Below, one piece after another: positions 31,037-39,668 of a stretch of DNA of 64,000 nt. This DNA is from Streptomyces shenzhenensis (GTDB lineage Bacteria; Actinomycetota; Actinomycetes; Streptomycetales; Streptomycetaceae), in the NCBI RefSeq assembly GCF_003688995.1, contig NZ_PENI01000001.1:496001-560000 (forward strand), read 5' to 3'. Both the position numbers and the translations under genes were made by a program. A model generated the notes under the pieces. That model was not told the origin of the DNA. It was given only the letters and a program-made list of their open reading frames with translations, and searched no databases. Numbering within the stretch: position 1 is the first letter of the stretch; every line of letters starts with the position of its first letter.

Positions 31037-32389
31037 TCACAGCTCTCCCATTCGTCGGATCACAGGTGCCACCCGCTGGACGCCGTGGCGGTAGGCGCCG
31101 CGCGCCGCCCGGCGCACGATCTGGCGGACCGGGCCCGGCGCCTTGTCGGCGGCGGGCGCGCCGGGCAGCGGGGTGCCGTCCGGGCCGAGGTGGTGGCGGG
31201 CGAGGATCCCCGGCAGATAGCCGGGCGCGGTCTCGCTCGTGTAGTAGGGGTTCAGCGGCGGCAGTCCGCCGGGCCGGTCCAGCAGCCGGGTGATGCGGTG
31301 CCGGGCGGCGTCGAAGGCCGTGTCGTAGGTGCCGTCGGCGGCGACGCCCTGCCGGGCCACCCACTCGGGCTCGGGCTCGGGACGGTGGCCGGCGTCCAGC
31401 TGGTCCCAGGAGGCGAGGCAGCCGGAGCCGACGAAGTGGTGGTTGCCGAGCATCTCGCGGACCCCGAGGTCGGTCAGGACGACCGTGGGGATGCGGCGGT
31501 GCAGTGACTCCAGCGCGGCCGTCGAGCTGATGGTGACCAGCAGGTCGGTGCGGTCGAGGACCTCGCCCATGTGCCCGTACACCAGGCGGAAGTTGGCGGG
31601 CAGTTCACGGCTCTGCGCCAGCTTCTGGTAGGGCAGTTCCTCGATGTGCGTGGTGTGCTCGCCCGGCCGGGAGCGCAGCTTCAGCAGCACCTCGCGGTCG
31701 GGGAACGCCCGCGCGTGCCGGATCAGCCGGTCGAGCAGGTACGTACGGTCCTTGCGGCTCACCGGGACCGAGGGCTGGGCCGCGAACACGACGGTGTAGG
31801 GCCTGCCGTCCGGCTCCGTGGCGGGCGCGGGCTCGCCGGCGTAGGGCGTGCCGCCGAGGAACGGCAGCGCCACCTCGGTCACGCAGGAGGCGTCGGCGCC
31901 CACGCCCTCGTACACGGCACGGAAGCGGTCCGCGTCCTGACGGGAGTTGGCGAGGACGAGGTCGGCGCCGTGCCGCAGCAGCAGGCCGTCGGCGAGCTTC
32001 TCGTAGACGACGCCGACATAGCCGGTGACGACGACGGGCCGCTCGGCGCGGTCCGCCCAGACCCGCCGCAGGCCGTGCAGCATGGCCTGCACGCCGCCGC
32101 CCACGAGGGCGAGGACGAGGACGTCGTACGACTTGTCGTTCATGGCGCGCAGGAACTCGACGGCGGTCACCTCGCGCAGGGAGTCGGCGTGCACGCCGAC
32201 CTCACGCAGCTGGCGGGCGGTGGGGGTGGCGCGACCTCGCAGCAGATAGCCGTCGAGGCGGATGCCCGACCCGGTGGGCTCGGCGGCGCCGCCCGCGATG
32301 CGGCTCGCGGTGAGGGCGCCCCATTTCCACCGGGTGTCGGAATCCGCGAGCACGGCGACCCGCAGGGACTTCGTTGCACTTACTGGCAC
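31037..32389 (-). CDS. DUF6716-type putative glycosyltransferase
   Basis: A 450-residue cytosolic protein recognised as the family annotated DUF6716. It looks like a GT-B transferase: an N-terminal domain (RVAVLADSDTRWKWGA ... VLVLALVGGGVQAML ... VVTGYVGVVYEKL), and a C-terminal domain with VVFAAQPSVPVSRKDR, LLKLRSRPG and VTISSTAALESLHRRIP, whose S-S-T motif recalls sialyltransferases. It is the first gene of the neu operon, 33 bases before neuA, with a divergent promoter shared with the rightward glycan genes. The GTG start gives a complete domain. Confidence 0.75.
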   Translation of the reverse strand: MPVSATKSLRVAVLADSDTRWKWGALTASRIAGGAAEPTGSGIRLDGYLLRGRATPTARQLREVGVHADSLREVTAVEFLRAMNDKSYDVLVLALVGGGVQAMLHGLRRVWADRAERPVVVTGYVGVVYEKLADGLLLRHGADLVLANSRQDADRFRAVYEGVGADASCVTEVALPFLGGTPYAGEPAPATEPDGRPYTVVFAAQPSVPVSRKDRTYLLDRLIRHARAFPDREVLLKLRSRPGEHTTHIEELPYQKLAQSRELPANFRLVYGHMGEVLDRTDLLVTISSTAALESLHRRIPTVVLTDLGVREMLGNHHFVGSGCLASWDQLDAGHRPEPEPEWVARQGVAADGTYDTAFDAARHRITRLLDRPGGLPPLNPYYTSETAPGYLPGILARHHLGPDGTPLPGAPAADKAPGPVRQIVRRAARGAYRHGVQRVAPVIRRMGEL

Positions 32390-32587
32390 GCCGAAGACGC
32401 TAGGAAGCCATTCCTAGGTTCCGCCCAACCCGAATACAACAAACGGTTAACAGCACATCGACGGATGGCGAATCAGGCCGGGAACCGGCGGGAAAAAGTC
32501 CCGGTTCACGGCTTCGACACACGTCGTTCACCTGATATCAAGGCGGCGGTCAAGACGAATCACGGGCCTCGTCCTAACGTCCCCTGT
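32390..32587. promoter_or_regulatory. Divergent promoter region of the nonulosonic-acid cluster
   Basis: A 198-base gap, more AT-rich than the coding flanks, between the leftward neu operon and the rightward glycosyltransferase series. TTAACAGCACATC (32446-32458) and ATATCAAGGC are promoter-like, but no consensus is convincing. Confidence 0.5.
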
Positions 32588-33568
32588 GTGGTCAAGCTCT
32601 CCGTCATCGTGCCGTTCTACAACGTCCAGCAATACGTGCCGGACACGCTCAGAAGCCTGCGTGCGAACGCCCGTGAGGACTTCGAATTCATTCTCGTCGA
32701 CGACTGCTCCACCGACGGGACGCCAGAGATCCTCGCGCGCGCGGAGCGCGAACTGCCAGGCGCGGTACATGTCAGACACGAGAAGAACGGGGGTCTGGCG
32801 ACCGCGCGCAACACCGGCATCGACCGGGCCCGCGGCACGTATCTGACGTTCCTGGACGGCGACGACTGGCTCGCCCCCGGCTACTACCCCCGGCTCGTCG
32901 CCACCATGGACGAACTGGGCTGCGACTTCCTGCGTACCGACCATGTGCAGTGCACGGCGCGGGCGCGCACGGTGCACCGGGTACCGCACGGCCGGCGCAA
33001 CGTGGTGCTGCGCCCGCGCGACGCCATCCTGCCCACCCACCGGACCACGTCCGTCGACTACGCCTACGCCTGGGCGGGCGTGTACCACCGTCGGCTGGTC
33101 GACCGCGGCCTGCTGCACTTCACCGACGGGCTGCGCACGGCCGAGGACCGGCCGTGGATCTGGAAGCTGCACCGGGAGGCGGAGTCGTTCGCGGTGACCA
33201 GCCTGCTCGGCGTCTTCTACCGGCGCGGGGTGGCCTCGTCGCTGACGCAGATCGGGGACGCCCGGCAGCTCGACTTCATCCGCGCGTTCGACCAGGTGAT
33301 CGAGGACACGGCCCAGGACGCCGAGGCGGCGGCGCTGCTGCCGAAGGCCGTGCGCACCTACTGCGCCATCATTTCCCATCATCTCGGTTCCATCGAAAGG
33401 TTCGAGGCTCCCGTGGCCCGGAAACTGAAGGTAATGAGCGCGGCCGCACTGCGGCGGATGCCGCAGGACCTGCTCGACGACGCGCTGGCCTCGATGGACG
33501 CCGAGCGGGCCACCCGACTGCGCCGGCTGCGCCGCCGTTCCGCGTCGGGCGCGGAGGTGGCGGCGTGA
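32588..33568 (+). CDS. GT2-family glycosyltransferase A
   Basis: A 326-residue family 2 glycosyltransferase. The GT-A core shows LSVIVPFYNVQQY, LVDDCSTDGTPEI, NGGLATARNTGID and FLDGDDWLAPG with the D-G-D metal motif, and later ED near TAEDRPWIW. It probably adds a neutral hexose (galactose or a similar sugar) to the growing polymer. The C-terminal third is helical and unique to this group. The GTG start is followed directly by VKLSV. The stop overlaps the next gene's GTG (GTGA), so it is coupled to a polysialyltransferase-like partner. A paralogous pair lies 6 kb downstream. Confidence 0.92.
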   Translation: MVKLSVIVPFYNVQQYVPDTLRSLRANAREDFEFILVDDCSTDGTPEILARAERELPGAVHVRHEKNGGLATARNTGIDRARGTYLTFLDGDDWLAPGYYPRLVATMDELGCDFLRTDHVQCTARARTVHRVPHGRRNVVLRPRDAILPTHRTTSVDYAYAWAGVYHRRLVDRGLLHFTDGLRTAEDRPWIWKLHREAESFAVTSLLGVFYRRGVASSLTQIGDARQLDFIRAFDQVIEDTAQDAEAAALLPKAVRTYCAIISHHLGSIERFEAPVARKLKVMSAAALRRMPQDLLDDALASMDAERATRLRRLRRRSASGAEVAA

Positions 33569-34908
33569 CCACGCAGATCTTCATGGTGTCGACGCTGTAC
33601 GGCACCGCGACGCTGGCCGCCGCCCTGGACGCGGGCTGCTTCACGGCGGCCGACCGGCGCATCCTGCTGGTGGCCAACAACGCGGCGACGCCGGAGACGA
33701 CACCGGCCGTGGACGAGATGCCCGGGTTCGAGCTGCTGCGCGGCCGGTTCGACGACGTGCTGTCGTGGAACGAGGCCATCTCCCCCTTCCATCCCGCGGG
33801 CTGGGCGCCGCGCCTGGAGGACCTCCCCCTGTGGGAGCGGTATCTGCGGCTGGCCTGGCGGCTGGGGGACGACGATGTGGCCTTCGCCATGGAGTCGATC
33901 CAGGTCAATCCGTCGCTCGGCGTGGCGCAGATCTTCACCGACGCTCCGGTCACCGTCTACGCGGACGGGCTGATGAGCTACGGCCCCACCCGCTCCAAGA
34001 TCGACCCGCTGGTCGGCACGCGCGTGGAGCGGCTGCTCCACCTCGACCTGGTGCCCGGGCTGAAGCCGCTGCTGCTGAGCGAGTTCGACGTCCCGCCGGA
34101 GCTGGTGCCGACCGCGGCGTTCACCAAGGTGCTGGCGGAACTGACAGAACTGGCAGCCACCAGCGCCGGACTGCCGGATGTCGAGGAGCCCGCCCTCCTG
34201 CTGGGCCAGTACCTGTCGGCGCTGGGCATCCTCTCCGCGGACGAGGAGGAGCACCTGCACGTCCGGATGCTGAAGGGCGCCGCCGGCCTCGGTCACACCC
34301 GGATGGTGTTCAAGCCGCATCCCACGGCACCGGCCCGGTTCGCCCGCACCCTGGAGCAGGAGGCCGAGAAGCTGGGCGTGGAGCTCACGGTCCTGGACAC
34401 GCCGGTCCTGGCCGAGGTGCTGTACCAGCGGATGCGCCCGGCTCTGGTCGTCGGCTGCTTCTCCACGGCCCTGTTCACCGCGTCCGCGCTGTACGGCCTG
34501 CCGGTGGCCCGCGTGGGCACCGACACCCTGCTGGACCGGCTGACGCCGTACGAGAACAGCAACCGCGTCCCCGTCACCATCGTGGACGCGCTGCTGCCGG
34601 AACCGTCCGACGCCTCGGCGGTCACCGAGGGGCGGCGCGGCATGGACGCCGACGCGCTGGGCCGGCTGGTGCGGGCCGTCGGCTTCGCGATGCAGCCCAA
34701 GGTGCTGCCCGAGCTGCGGCCGGCGGCCGAGGAATATCTGCGCGGCAGCCTGAACGCCCATACCTGGCGGTACTTCAAGAGGCGGCGGCTCACCTCCCTG
34801 GGGCTGCCCGGTGGCATCCCGGAACGCCTGTCGTTCCTGCCGCGGAACGCCACCGCGCGCAAGATGGTGCGACGGGCGCGGGCGATCCGGCGCTCGATCA
34901 AACGATGA
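33565..34908 (+). CDS. Polysialyltransferase-family protein A
   Basis: A 447-residue protein of the alpha-2,8-polysialyltransferase-like family. The diagnostic bacterial sialyltransferase motifs are in order: acidic-G motif VYADGLMSYGPT (about residue 132), HP motif VFKPHPTAPA (about 252) and S-T motif VVGCFSTALFTASA (about 296). It would polymerise or add a CMP-activated nonulosonic acid delivered by NeuA. Two hydrophobic segments are absent, so it is likely peripheral. The C-terminus is strongly basic (KMVRRARAIRRSIKR), which may bind the membrane. Coupled to the upstream GT2. Confidence 0.88.
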   Translation: MTTQIFMVSTLYGTATLAAALDAGCFTAADRRILLVANNAATPETTPAVDEMPGFELLRGRFDDVLSWNEAISPFHPAGWAPRLEDLPLWERYLRLAWRLGDDDVAFAMESIQVNPSLGVAQIFTDAPVTVYADGLMSYGPTRSKIDPLVGTRVERLLHLDLVPGLKPLLLSEFDVPPELVPTAAFTKVLAELTELAATSAGLPDVEEPALLLGQYLSALGILSADEEEHLHVRMLKGAAGLGHTRMVFKPHPTAPARFARTLEQEAEKLGVELTVLDTPVLAEVLYQRMRPALVVGCFSTALFTASALYGLPVARVGTDTLLDRLTPYENSNRVPVTIVDALLPEPSDASAVTEGRRGMDADALGRLVRAVGFAMQPKVLPELRPAAEEYLRGSLNAHTWRYFKRRRLTSLGLPGGIPERLSFLPRNATARKMVRRARAIRRSIKR

Positions 34909-35088
34909 GGTGATCCCGCCACCGCAGCGGGCGGGCGGCGGCCGCACGGCCGTGCCGTCCTGCGGTGCACCGCACCCTCGCCGATCACCCGCGCGAGGGC
35001 AATTGTTCATCCGGCGTCCATCGAAGCGATGCCTGCGAAGCGTCGTGCTGGTGGACATTCGGCCTCCGATCTGAGAACGGTGGAATGC

Positions 35089-36345
35089 ATGACGAACCCC
35101 CTGGCGGGGCTGTTCAGGGCACGGCGGAAAGAGGCCGCCACACCCGCCCTGTACGCCCGTGGCATGCGCCTGTGCGGTGAGCACCTCGCGGCACGGGGCG
35201 ACACGTCCACTCCCCGGCAGGCCCGGCTCGACCAGGCGATCGGAGCCTTCGCGGCCTCCCTCGACAATCCGTCGGCCGATTCCTTCGACGCGCTGCTCCG
35301 GGTCGGCGAGCACGCGCTGAAGGCCGACGGCGACAGCGGACTGGGCCTCGCGCTGGCCGTCGCGGACACCTCGACCCGGATCAGGCAGCGGTCCAAGGGA
35401 GCCTGGCGGCTGCGCGGCCTGGCCCTGGACGGGCTCGGCCGCGACCCCGAGGCGCTGGAGAGCTACGAGCGCTACCTCTCGCTGCTGCAGAACACCGACG
35501 CGGCGGCGGAGGTCGCCCGCAGGGTCGACACCCTGCGGCGCCGACGGGCGTGCCTCGAAGCGGCCGCCGCGCTCTTCCCCGAGGACGGCTCCGCACTGCG
35601 CGGCCTGCCCGGACGGCCCACCGCGGCCGTCGAGCCGGAGTTCGCCGCCTACGTGCGGGCCCAGGTGGCCCGGCACGGCGCGGGCGATCCCGCCGTACGG
35701 CGGCTGGTGGCGCTGTACAGCGGCTACCGGCGGCTCGTCGAGCGGTCCGGGATGTCCGACCCGTTGCTCGGCGGCAGCACGCCGATCGGCGTCGGCGACC
35801 TGCGGGGCCTCGTCGCGGGGCGGACGGTGTGCCTGGTCTCGGACACCGGGGCGCTCGCCGGGAGCACGCTGGGCGCCGAGATCGACCGCTACGACCTGGT
35901 CGTGCGCTGCGACACGTTCCGAGTCCGCGCGGCGGACACCGGCGAGCGCACCGGCCTGCACGCCGTCTCGCTGCGGGGCGACACCCCGTGGGAGGGACCC
36001 GCCTGGACGCAGTCGGCCGGTGTCCGGCTCGTGTTCGGGGACCCGGCCGGGAACTGGCGCCGCGCCGTGCGGCAGCGGCTGGTGCCCGGGGCGCAGGAGC
36101 ACATCGGCGACGCCTCCCTGCGCCGGCCCCTGGACGACCCGGCCCTGCTGGGCGAGGACGGCTGGGGCACGGGCACCACCACCGCCTTCACCGTGCTGAG
36201 GCTCCTGGACTTCCTGGACGTCAGCCCCCGCCTGGATCTCATCGGCTTCAGCGGACCCGGCCGGCTGCGGCCGCCGGAGGCCGAGTGGGTCATGGACCGC
36301 GCCACGCACGTCGACGACAGCAAGATGAGGATCGCCCTGCGATGA
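35089..36345 (+). CDS. GT29-like sialyltransferase with TPR-like N-terminal half
   Basis: A 418-residue protein. Residues 40-160 are helical repeats of TPR type (ALDGLGRDPEALESYERYLSLLQ). Residues 244-290 resemble the GT29 sialylmotif L (VCLVSDTGALAGSTLGAEID ... YDLVVRCDTFR); residues 358-385 resemble sialylmotif S (GTGTTTAFTVLRLLDFLD ... DLIGF). A His lies near the C-terminus (ATHVDD). GT29 contains the animal-type sialyltransferases and is rare in bacteria, but the site next to neuA/neuB makes a nonulosonic-acid transferase natural. No signal or anchor is seen. Start is the ATG of MTNPLAGLF. Confidence 0.65.
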   Translation: MTNPLAGLFRARRKEAATPALYARGMRLCGEHLAARGDTSTPRQARLDQAIGAFAASLDNPSADSFDALLRVGEHALKADGDSGLGLALAVADTSTRIRQRSKGAWRLRGLALDGLGRDPEALESYERYLSLLQNTDAAAEVARRVDTLRRRRACLEAAAALFPEDGSALRGLPGRPTAAVEPEFAAYVRAQVARHGAGDPAVRRLVALYSGYRRLVERSGMSDPLLGGSTPIGVGDLRGLVAGRTVCLVSDTGALAGSTLGAEIDRYDLVVRCDTFRVRAADTGERTGLHAVSLRGDTPWEGPAWTQSAGVRLVFGDPAGNWRRAVRQRLVPGAQEHIGDASLRRPLDDPALLGEDGWGTGTTTAFTVLRLLDFLDVSPRLDLIGFSGPGRLRPPEAEWVMDRATHVDDSKMRIALR

Positions 36346-38564
36346 CCGACTCCGCCCCGGACGACCGGAGCTCCATAACCGGCAAGCGCCGGATCGCCTT
36401 CGCCGTCCACACCGACGAGGACCGCCTGCCGGCCCTCTGCGTGCTGATCCGCAGCCTGGTGCTGACCAACCCGGAGGTGTGCGAGGACGTCGTGGTCCTG
36501 CACCCCGGGCTGGCCGACGCGTCGTTCGACGCGCTGCGCCGGCTCCACCCGCGCGTCGTCACCCGCCGGGCGGAGAGCAGCATGGACGTCCTCCGCCTGG
36601 AGGGCTACGACACGGTCGTCGCGCTCAGCCCGGCCATGGTCGTCCTGGGCGACCTCGGCGAGCTGTTGCGGATGCGCCACGGTGTCGGGGTCGTCCCGCA
36701 GCTGCTGAGGGACGGTGAGGGCGGTCAGCGGCGCGCCGTGCTGCCGGACGGTGTCATGGTCGTCCAGCGGGCCGACGTGGACGACACCGTGCAGGCCCGG
36801 CTCACCGCCGTCACCGGCCGCGGCTCCGCCGCCGCCCTCGACGGCGTCCTGACCCCGGTCGACGCGCGGTTCGACTTCCTCACCAGCCGGCTCCACGGCG
36901 ACGTACCGGTGCCCGCGCAGGTCGCCGTTCTGCACTTCACCGGCCCGTTCGACGAGCCGGGGTACGGTCCGGCCACCGCGGCCCGGCACCGGTTCGAGAT
37001 GAGCGACGACGAGTTCCGGGCCGCCTACTGCGACCTGCCCGGCGGCAAGCACCCCGAGCTCCTGGCGCACTGCGCGCCGCCCCTGCTCGACGTGCGTCCC
37101 TCCCTCGGTCTGGCCCGCACGGTCGCCGACGTCCACCGCCGGCAGGGCCGCTACGCGGAGGCCGTCGACGCGCTCGCCCCGGTCGTCGCGGACCGGCTGG
37201 ACGCGCCGCGCTGCCAGGAGACGCTCGGTGTCTGCCTGATGGCCCTGTCGCGCTACGACGAGGCCGAGGCGCATCTGCTGCTGGCGGCCGCGTCACCCGA
37301 TGTCGCCCCGCGCGCCTTCGCCCAGCTCGCCCGCCTGGCCTGGCTGTGCGGCCGGGAGGAGGACGCGCACGCCTACGCCCGTGACGGCCTGGAGGCCGAC
37401 CCCACCGACGCCGGGTGCCACAGCTGGTACGTCCGTACCCGTCCGCAGGGGCCGACGCCGCAGGAGCCGACCGGGGCGGCGGAGCAACTGGCGCATGTGG
37501 CGCTGTTCGCCGAGGGCCAGGAGAACGCGGGGGACAAGGTCCTGCCCGAGGCCGTGCGGATGTGCTTCGACACCGACACGGGCCCGCGCCGCTGGTACCA
37601 GCAGCCGGTGCACCGGCTGGTCGACGAGGCGGCGCTCGAGCAGCTGAACGCGCGGCGCGGGGTGATCGTGGGCGGCGGCGGGCTGTTCCTGCCGGACACC
37701 TCCCCCAACGGCAACAGCCACTGGCAGTGGAACGTCCCGGACGACGTCCTGGCCCGGCTCACCGCGCCGCTCGCGGTGTTCGCGGTCGGCTACAACGTGT
37801 TCGACGGTCAGCTCTACCGCCGTCAGCGGTTCGCCGAGAGCCTGCGGATCCTCGTGGAACGGTCGGCGTTCTTCGGGCTGCGCAACCACGGCTCGATCGA
37901 GCGGGTCCGCGAGCTGCTCCCCGCCGAGCTGCGCGACCGGGTGCGCTACCAGCCCTGCCCGACCACGGTGGCGCGGCACCTCGTCCCGGGCTGGTCCGAC
38001 CCGGCGGAGCGGGCCGACACCGTCCTGGTCAACTGCGCGTACGACCGCGCGGGGCTGCGGTTCGGCCATGACTACGGCCATTTCCTCGCCCAGCTGGCCG
38101 GCACCCTGCGGGAGCTGCGGGACCGGGCGGACGTGCGGTACGCGGCCCATATGCCCGCCGACGAGAAGTTCGTGCACGACCTGCGCCGGAAGCACGGCCT
38201 CAGCCTGCCCGTCGAGCGGTTGTACGACCTGTCGAACGACGAGACCCGCGAGCTGTACCGCCGCTCACGACTGGTGATCGGGATGCGCGGGCACGCGGGG
38301 ATGATCCCGTTCGGCTGCGGAACCCCGATCCTCAGCCTCGTCTCCCATCCGAAGCTCGCCTACTTCCTGTCCGACATCGACCGTCAGGAGTGGGGGCTGT
38401 CCGTGCACGACCGGGAGCTGGGCCCGCGGCTGGCCGAGCGCGCGGCCGCGATCCTCGACGACCACGCAGCCGCCGTGGCGGACGTACACAGCGCGCAGGA
38501 CATGCTGTGGAAGACCACCCAGGCGAACCTCGACGAACTCCGGACCACCTTCGGCAGGGCGTAG
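36342..38564 (+). CDS. GT8-like / TPR / polysaccharide pyruvyltransferase fusion
   Basis: A 740-residue three-part protein. Residues 18-230 resemble GT8 (RRIAFAVHTDEDRLPALCVL ... AVLHFTGPFDEPG), but the D-x-D metal site is replaced by LSPAM, so it may be a non-catalytic binding domain. Residues 260-360 are TPR repeats (RYAEAVDALAPVV and YDEAEAHLLLAAA). Residues 380-735 are a polysaccharide pyruvyltransferase domain (NAGDKVLPEAV, IVGGGGLFLPDT, FFGLRNHGSIERV, MRGHAGMIPFGCG), which attaches a pyruvate ketal to a glycan sugar. ATG overlaps the GT29-like stop (ATGA). Confidence 0.8.
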   Translation: MTDSAPDDRSSITGKRRIAFAVHTDEDRLPALCVLIRSLVLTNPEVCEDVVVLHPGLADASFDALRRLHPRVVTRRAESSMDVLRLEGYDTVVALSPAMVVLGDLGELLRMRHGVGVVPQLLRDGEGGQRRAVLPDGVMVVQRADVDDTVQARLTAVTGRGSAAALDGVLTPVDARFDFLTSRLHGDVPVPAQVAVLHFTGPFDEPGYGPATAARHRFEMSDDEFRAAYCDLPGGKHPELLAHCAPPLLDVRPSLGLARTVADVHRRQGRYAEAVDALAPVVADRLDAPRCQETLGVCLMALSRYDEAEAHLLLAAASPDVAPRAFAQLARLAWLCGREEDAHAYARDGLEADPTDAGCHSWYVRTRPQGPTPQEPTGAAEQLAHVALFAEGQENAGDKVLPEAVRMCFDTDTGPRRWYQQPVHRLVDEAALEQLNARRGVIVGGGGLFLPDTSPNGNSHWQWNVPDDVLARLTAPLAVFAVGYNVFDGQLYRRQRFAESLRILVERSAFFGLRNHGSIERVRELLPAELRDRVRYQPCPTTVARHLVPGWSDPAERADTVLVNCAYDRAGLRFGHDYGHFLAQLAGTLRELRDRADVRYAAHMPADEKFVHDLRRKHGLSLPVERLYDLSNDETRELYRRSRLVIGMRGHAGMIPFGCGTPILSLVSHPKLAYFLSDIDRQEWGLSVHDRELGPRLAERAAAILDDHAAAVADVHSAQDMLWKTTQANLDELRTTFGRA

Positions 38565-38699
38565 GACACCAAGTCTTCACCTCGACGGCGAACGGAATTA
38601 ACTCATCCGCATCCCGGTCGACACCGGTCTCACCAGGGTGGGTACTTAGCCTGTCCACAGCCAGTTCCGAACTTCACTCCTCGAATGGGAGAGGCCCGC

Positions 38700-39665
38700 G
38701 TGCCCAAACTGTCCGTCGTCGTCCCCATGCACAATGTGGGAGCCTTCGCCAATAGCACGCTGCGAAGTCTCGCCAACAACGCGGACCCCGACTTCGAGTT
38801 CCTTCTCGTCGACGACTGCTCCACGGACTCCACACCGTGGATCATCGACCGCTGGGCGGAGCGGCTGCCCAACGCCAAGGTGATCCGGCACGAGAAGAAC
38901 GTGGGCATTGCACAGGCACGCAACAGCGGTATCGACGTGGCGGCCGGCGAGTACATCGCGTTCCTCGACGGCGACGACTGGTACGGACCGGGCCACCTGA
39001 CCGAACTGGTCTCCGCGATCGAGGAGCTGGGCTGCGACTTCGCCCGCACCGACCATGTCCAGGCGACCGGCACCAAGCGGGTCCTGCGGCGTCCGCCGGC
39101 TCCCGAGCGCAACACCGTGATGGATCCGCGCGACGGAATAGCCCCGCCCCACATGGAGACGATGGTCGACTATCCCTTCGTCTGGGCGGGGATCTACCAC
39201 CGGCGCCTGTTCGACGACGGCGGGATGCGGTTCGTGACCGAACTCCGCACGGCCGAGGACCGGTTGTGGATCTGGCGCCTGCATCTGAAGGCCAAGTCGT
39301 ACGCGTCCCTCGGACTGCACGGGGTGTTCTACCGGCGGGGAGTCACGACCTCGCTCACCCAGGTCAAGGACGCCCGCCAGCTGGACTTCATCCCGGCCTA
39401 CGACATGCTGCTGCAGGACGTGCTGGACGACCCGGAGACCGAACGTTTCCTCCCCAAGGCCGTACGGACCTACTGCGCCATGATCGCCTTCCATATCGGC
39501 AAGGTGAACGAGTACGAGCCCTCGGCGGCCAAGCGGCTCCGGCACGAGGCACGGGCCGCGCTCCTGCGCATGCCCGAGCAGGTGCTGGAGGAGACCCTCG
39601 CCACCATCGACAGCACTCGGAGCAGGTTGCTCAGACGCCTGCGCGACGGGCGGAAGGCTGCCTGA
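38700..39665 (+). CDS. GT2-family glycosyltransferase B
   Basis: A 321-residue paralogue of the GT2 enzyme at 32.6 kb, similar along its whole length: LSVVVPMHNVGAF, LVDDCSTDSTP, NVGIAQARNSGID, AFLDGDDWYGPG (D-G-D) and RTAEDRLWIW. It presumably attaches the second sugar type. The GTG is chosen because GGAG lies 8 bases before it; an ATG five codons upstream overlaps this site. It is 4 bases from the following polysialyltransferase-like gene, so the two are one unit. Confidence 0.92.
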   Translation: MPKLSVVVPMHNVGAFANSTLRSLANNADPDFEFLLVDDCSTDSTPWIIDRWAERLPNAKVIRHEKNVGIAQARNSGIDVAAGEYIAFLDGDDWYGPGHLTELVSAIEELGCDFARTDHVQATGTKRVLRRPPAPERNTVMDPRDGIAPPHMETMVDYPFVWAGIYHRRLFDDGGMRFVTELRTAEDRLWIWRLHLKAKSYASLGLHGVFYRRGVTTSLTQVKDARQLDFIPAYDMLLQDVLDDPETERFLPKAVRTYCAMIAFHIGKVNEYEPSAAKRLRHEARAALLRMPEQVLEETLATIDSTRSRLLRRLRDGRKAA

Positions 39666-39668
39666 TCC

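Noticed and set aside
33379..36309. Very long open frame on the minus strand (976 codons) through the glycan genes
   Set aside because: It is antisense to genes with clear domains; the GC-rich codon pattern produces such long frames on the opposite strand. Translation is Arg/Gly/Pro-rich without domains.
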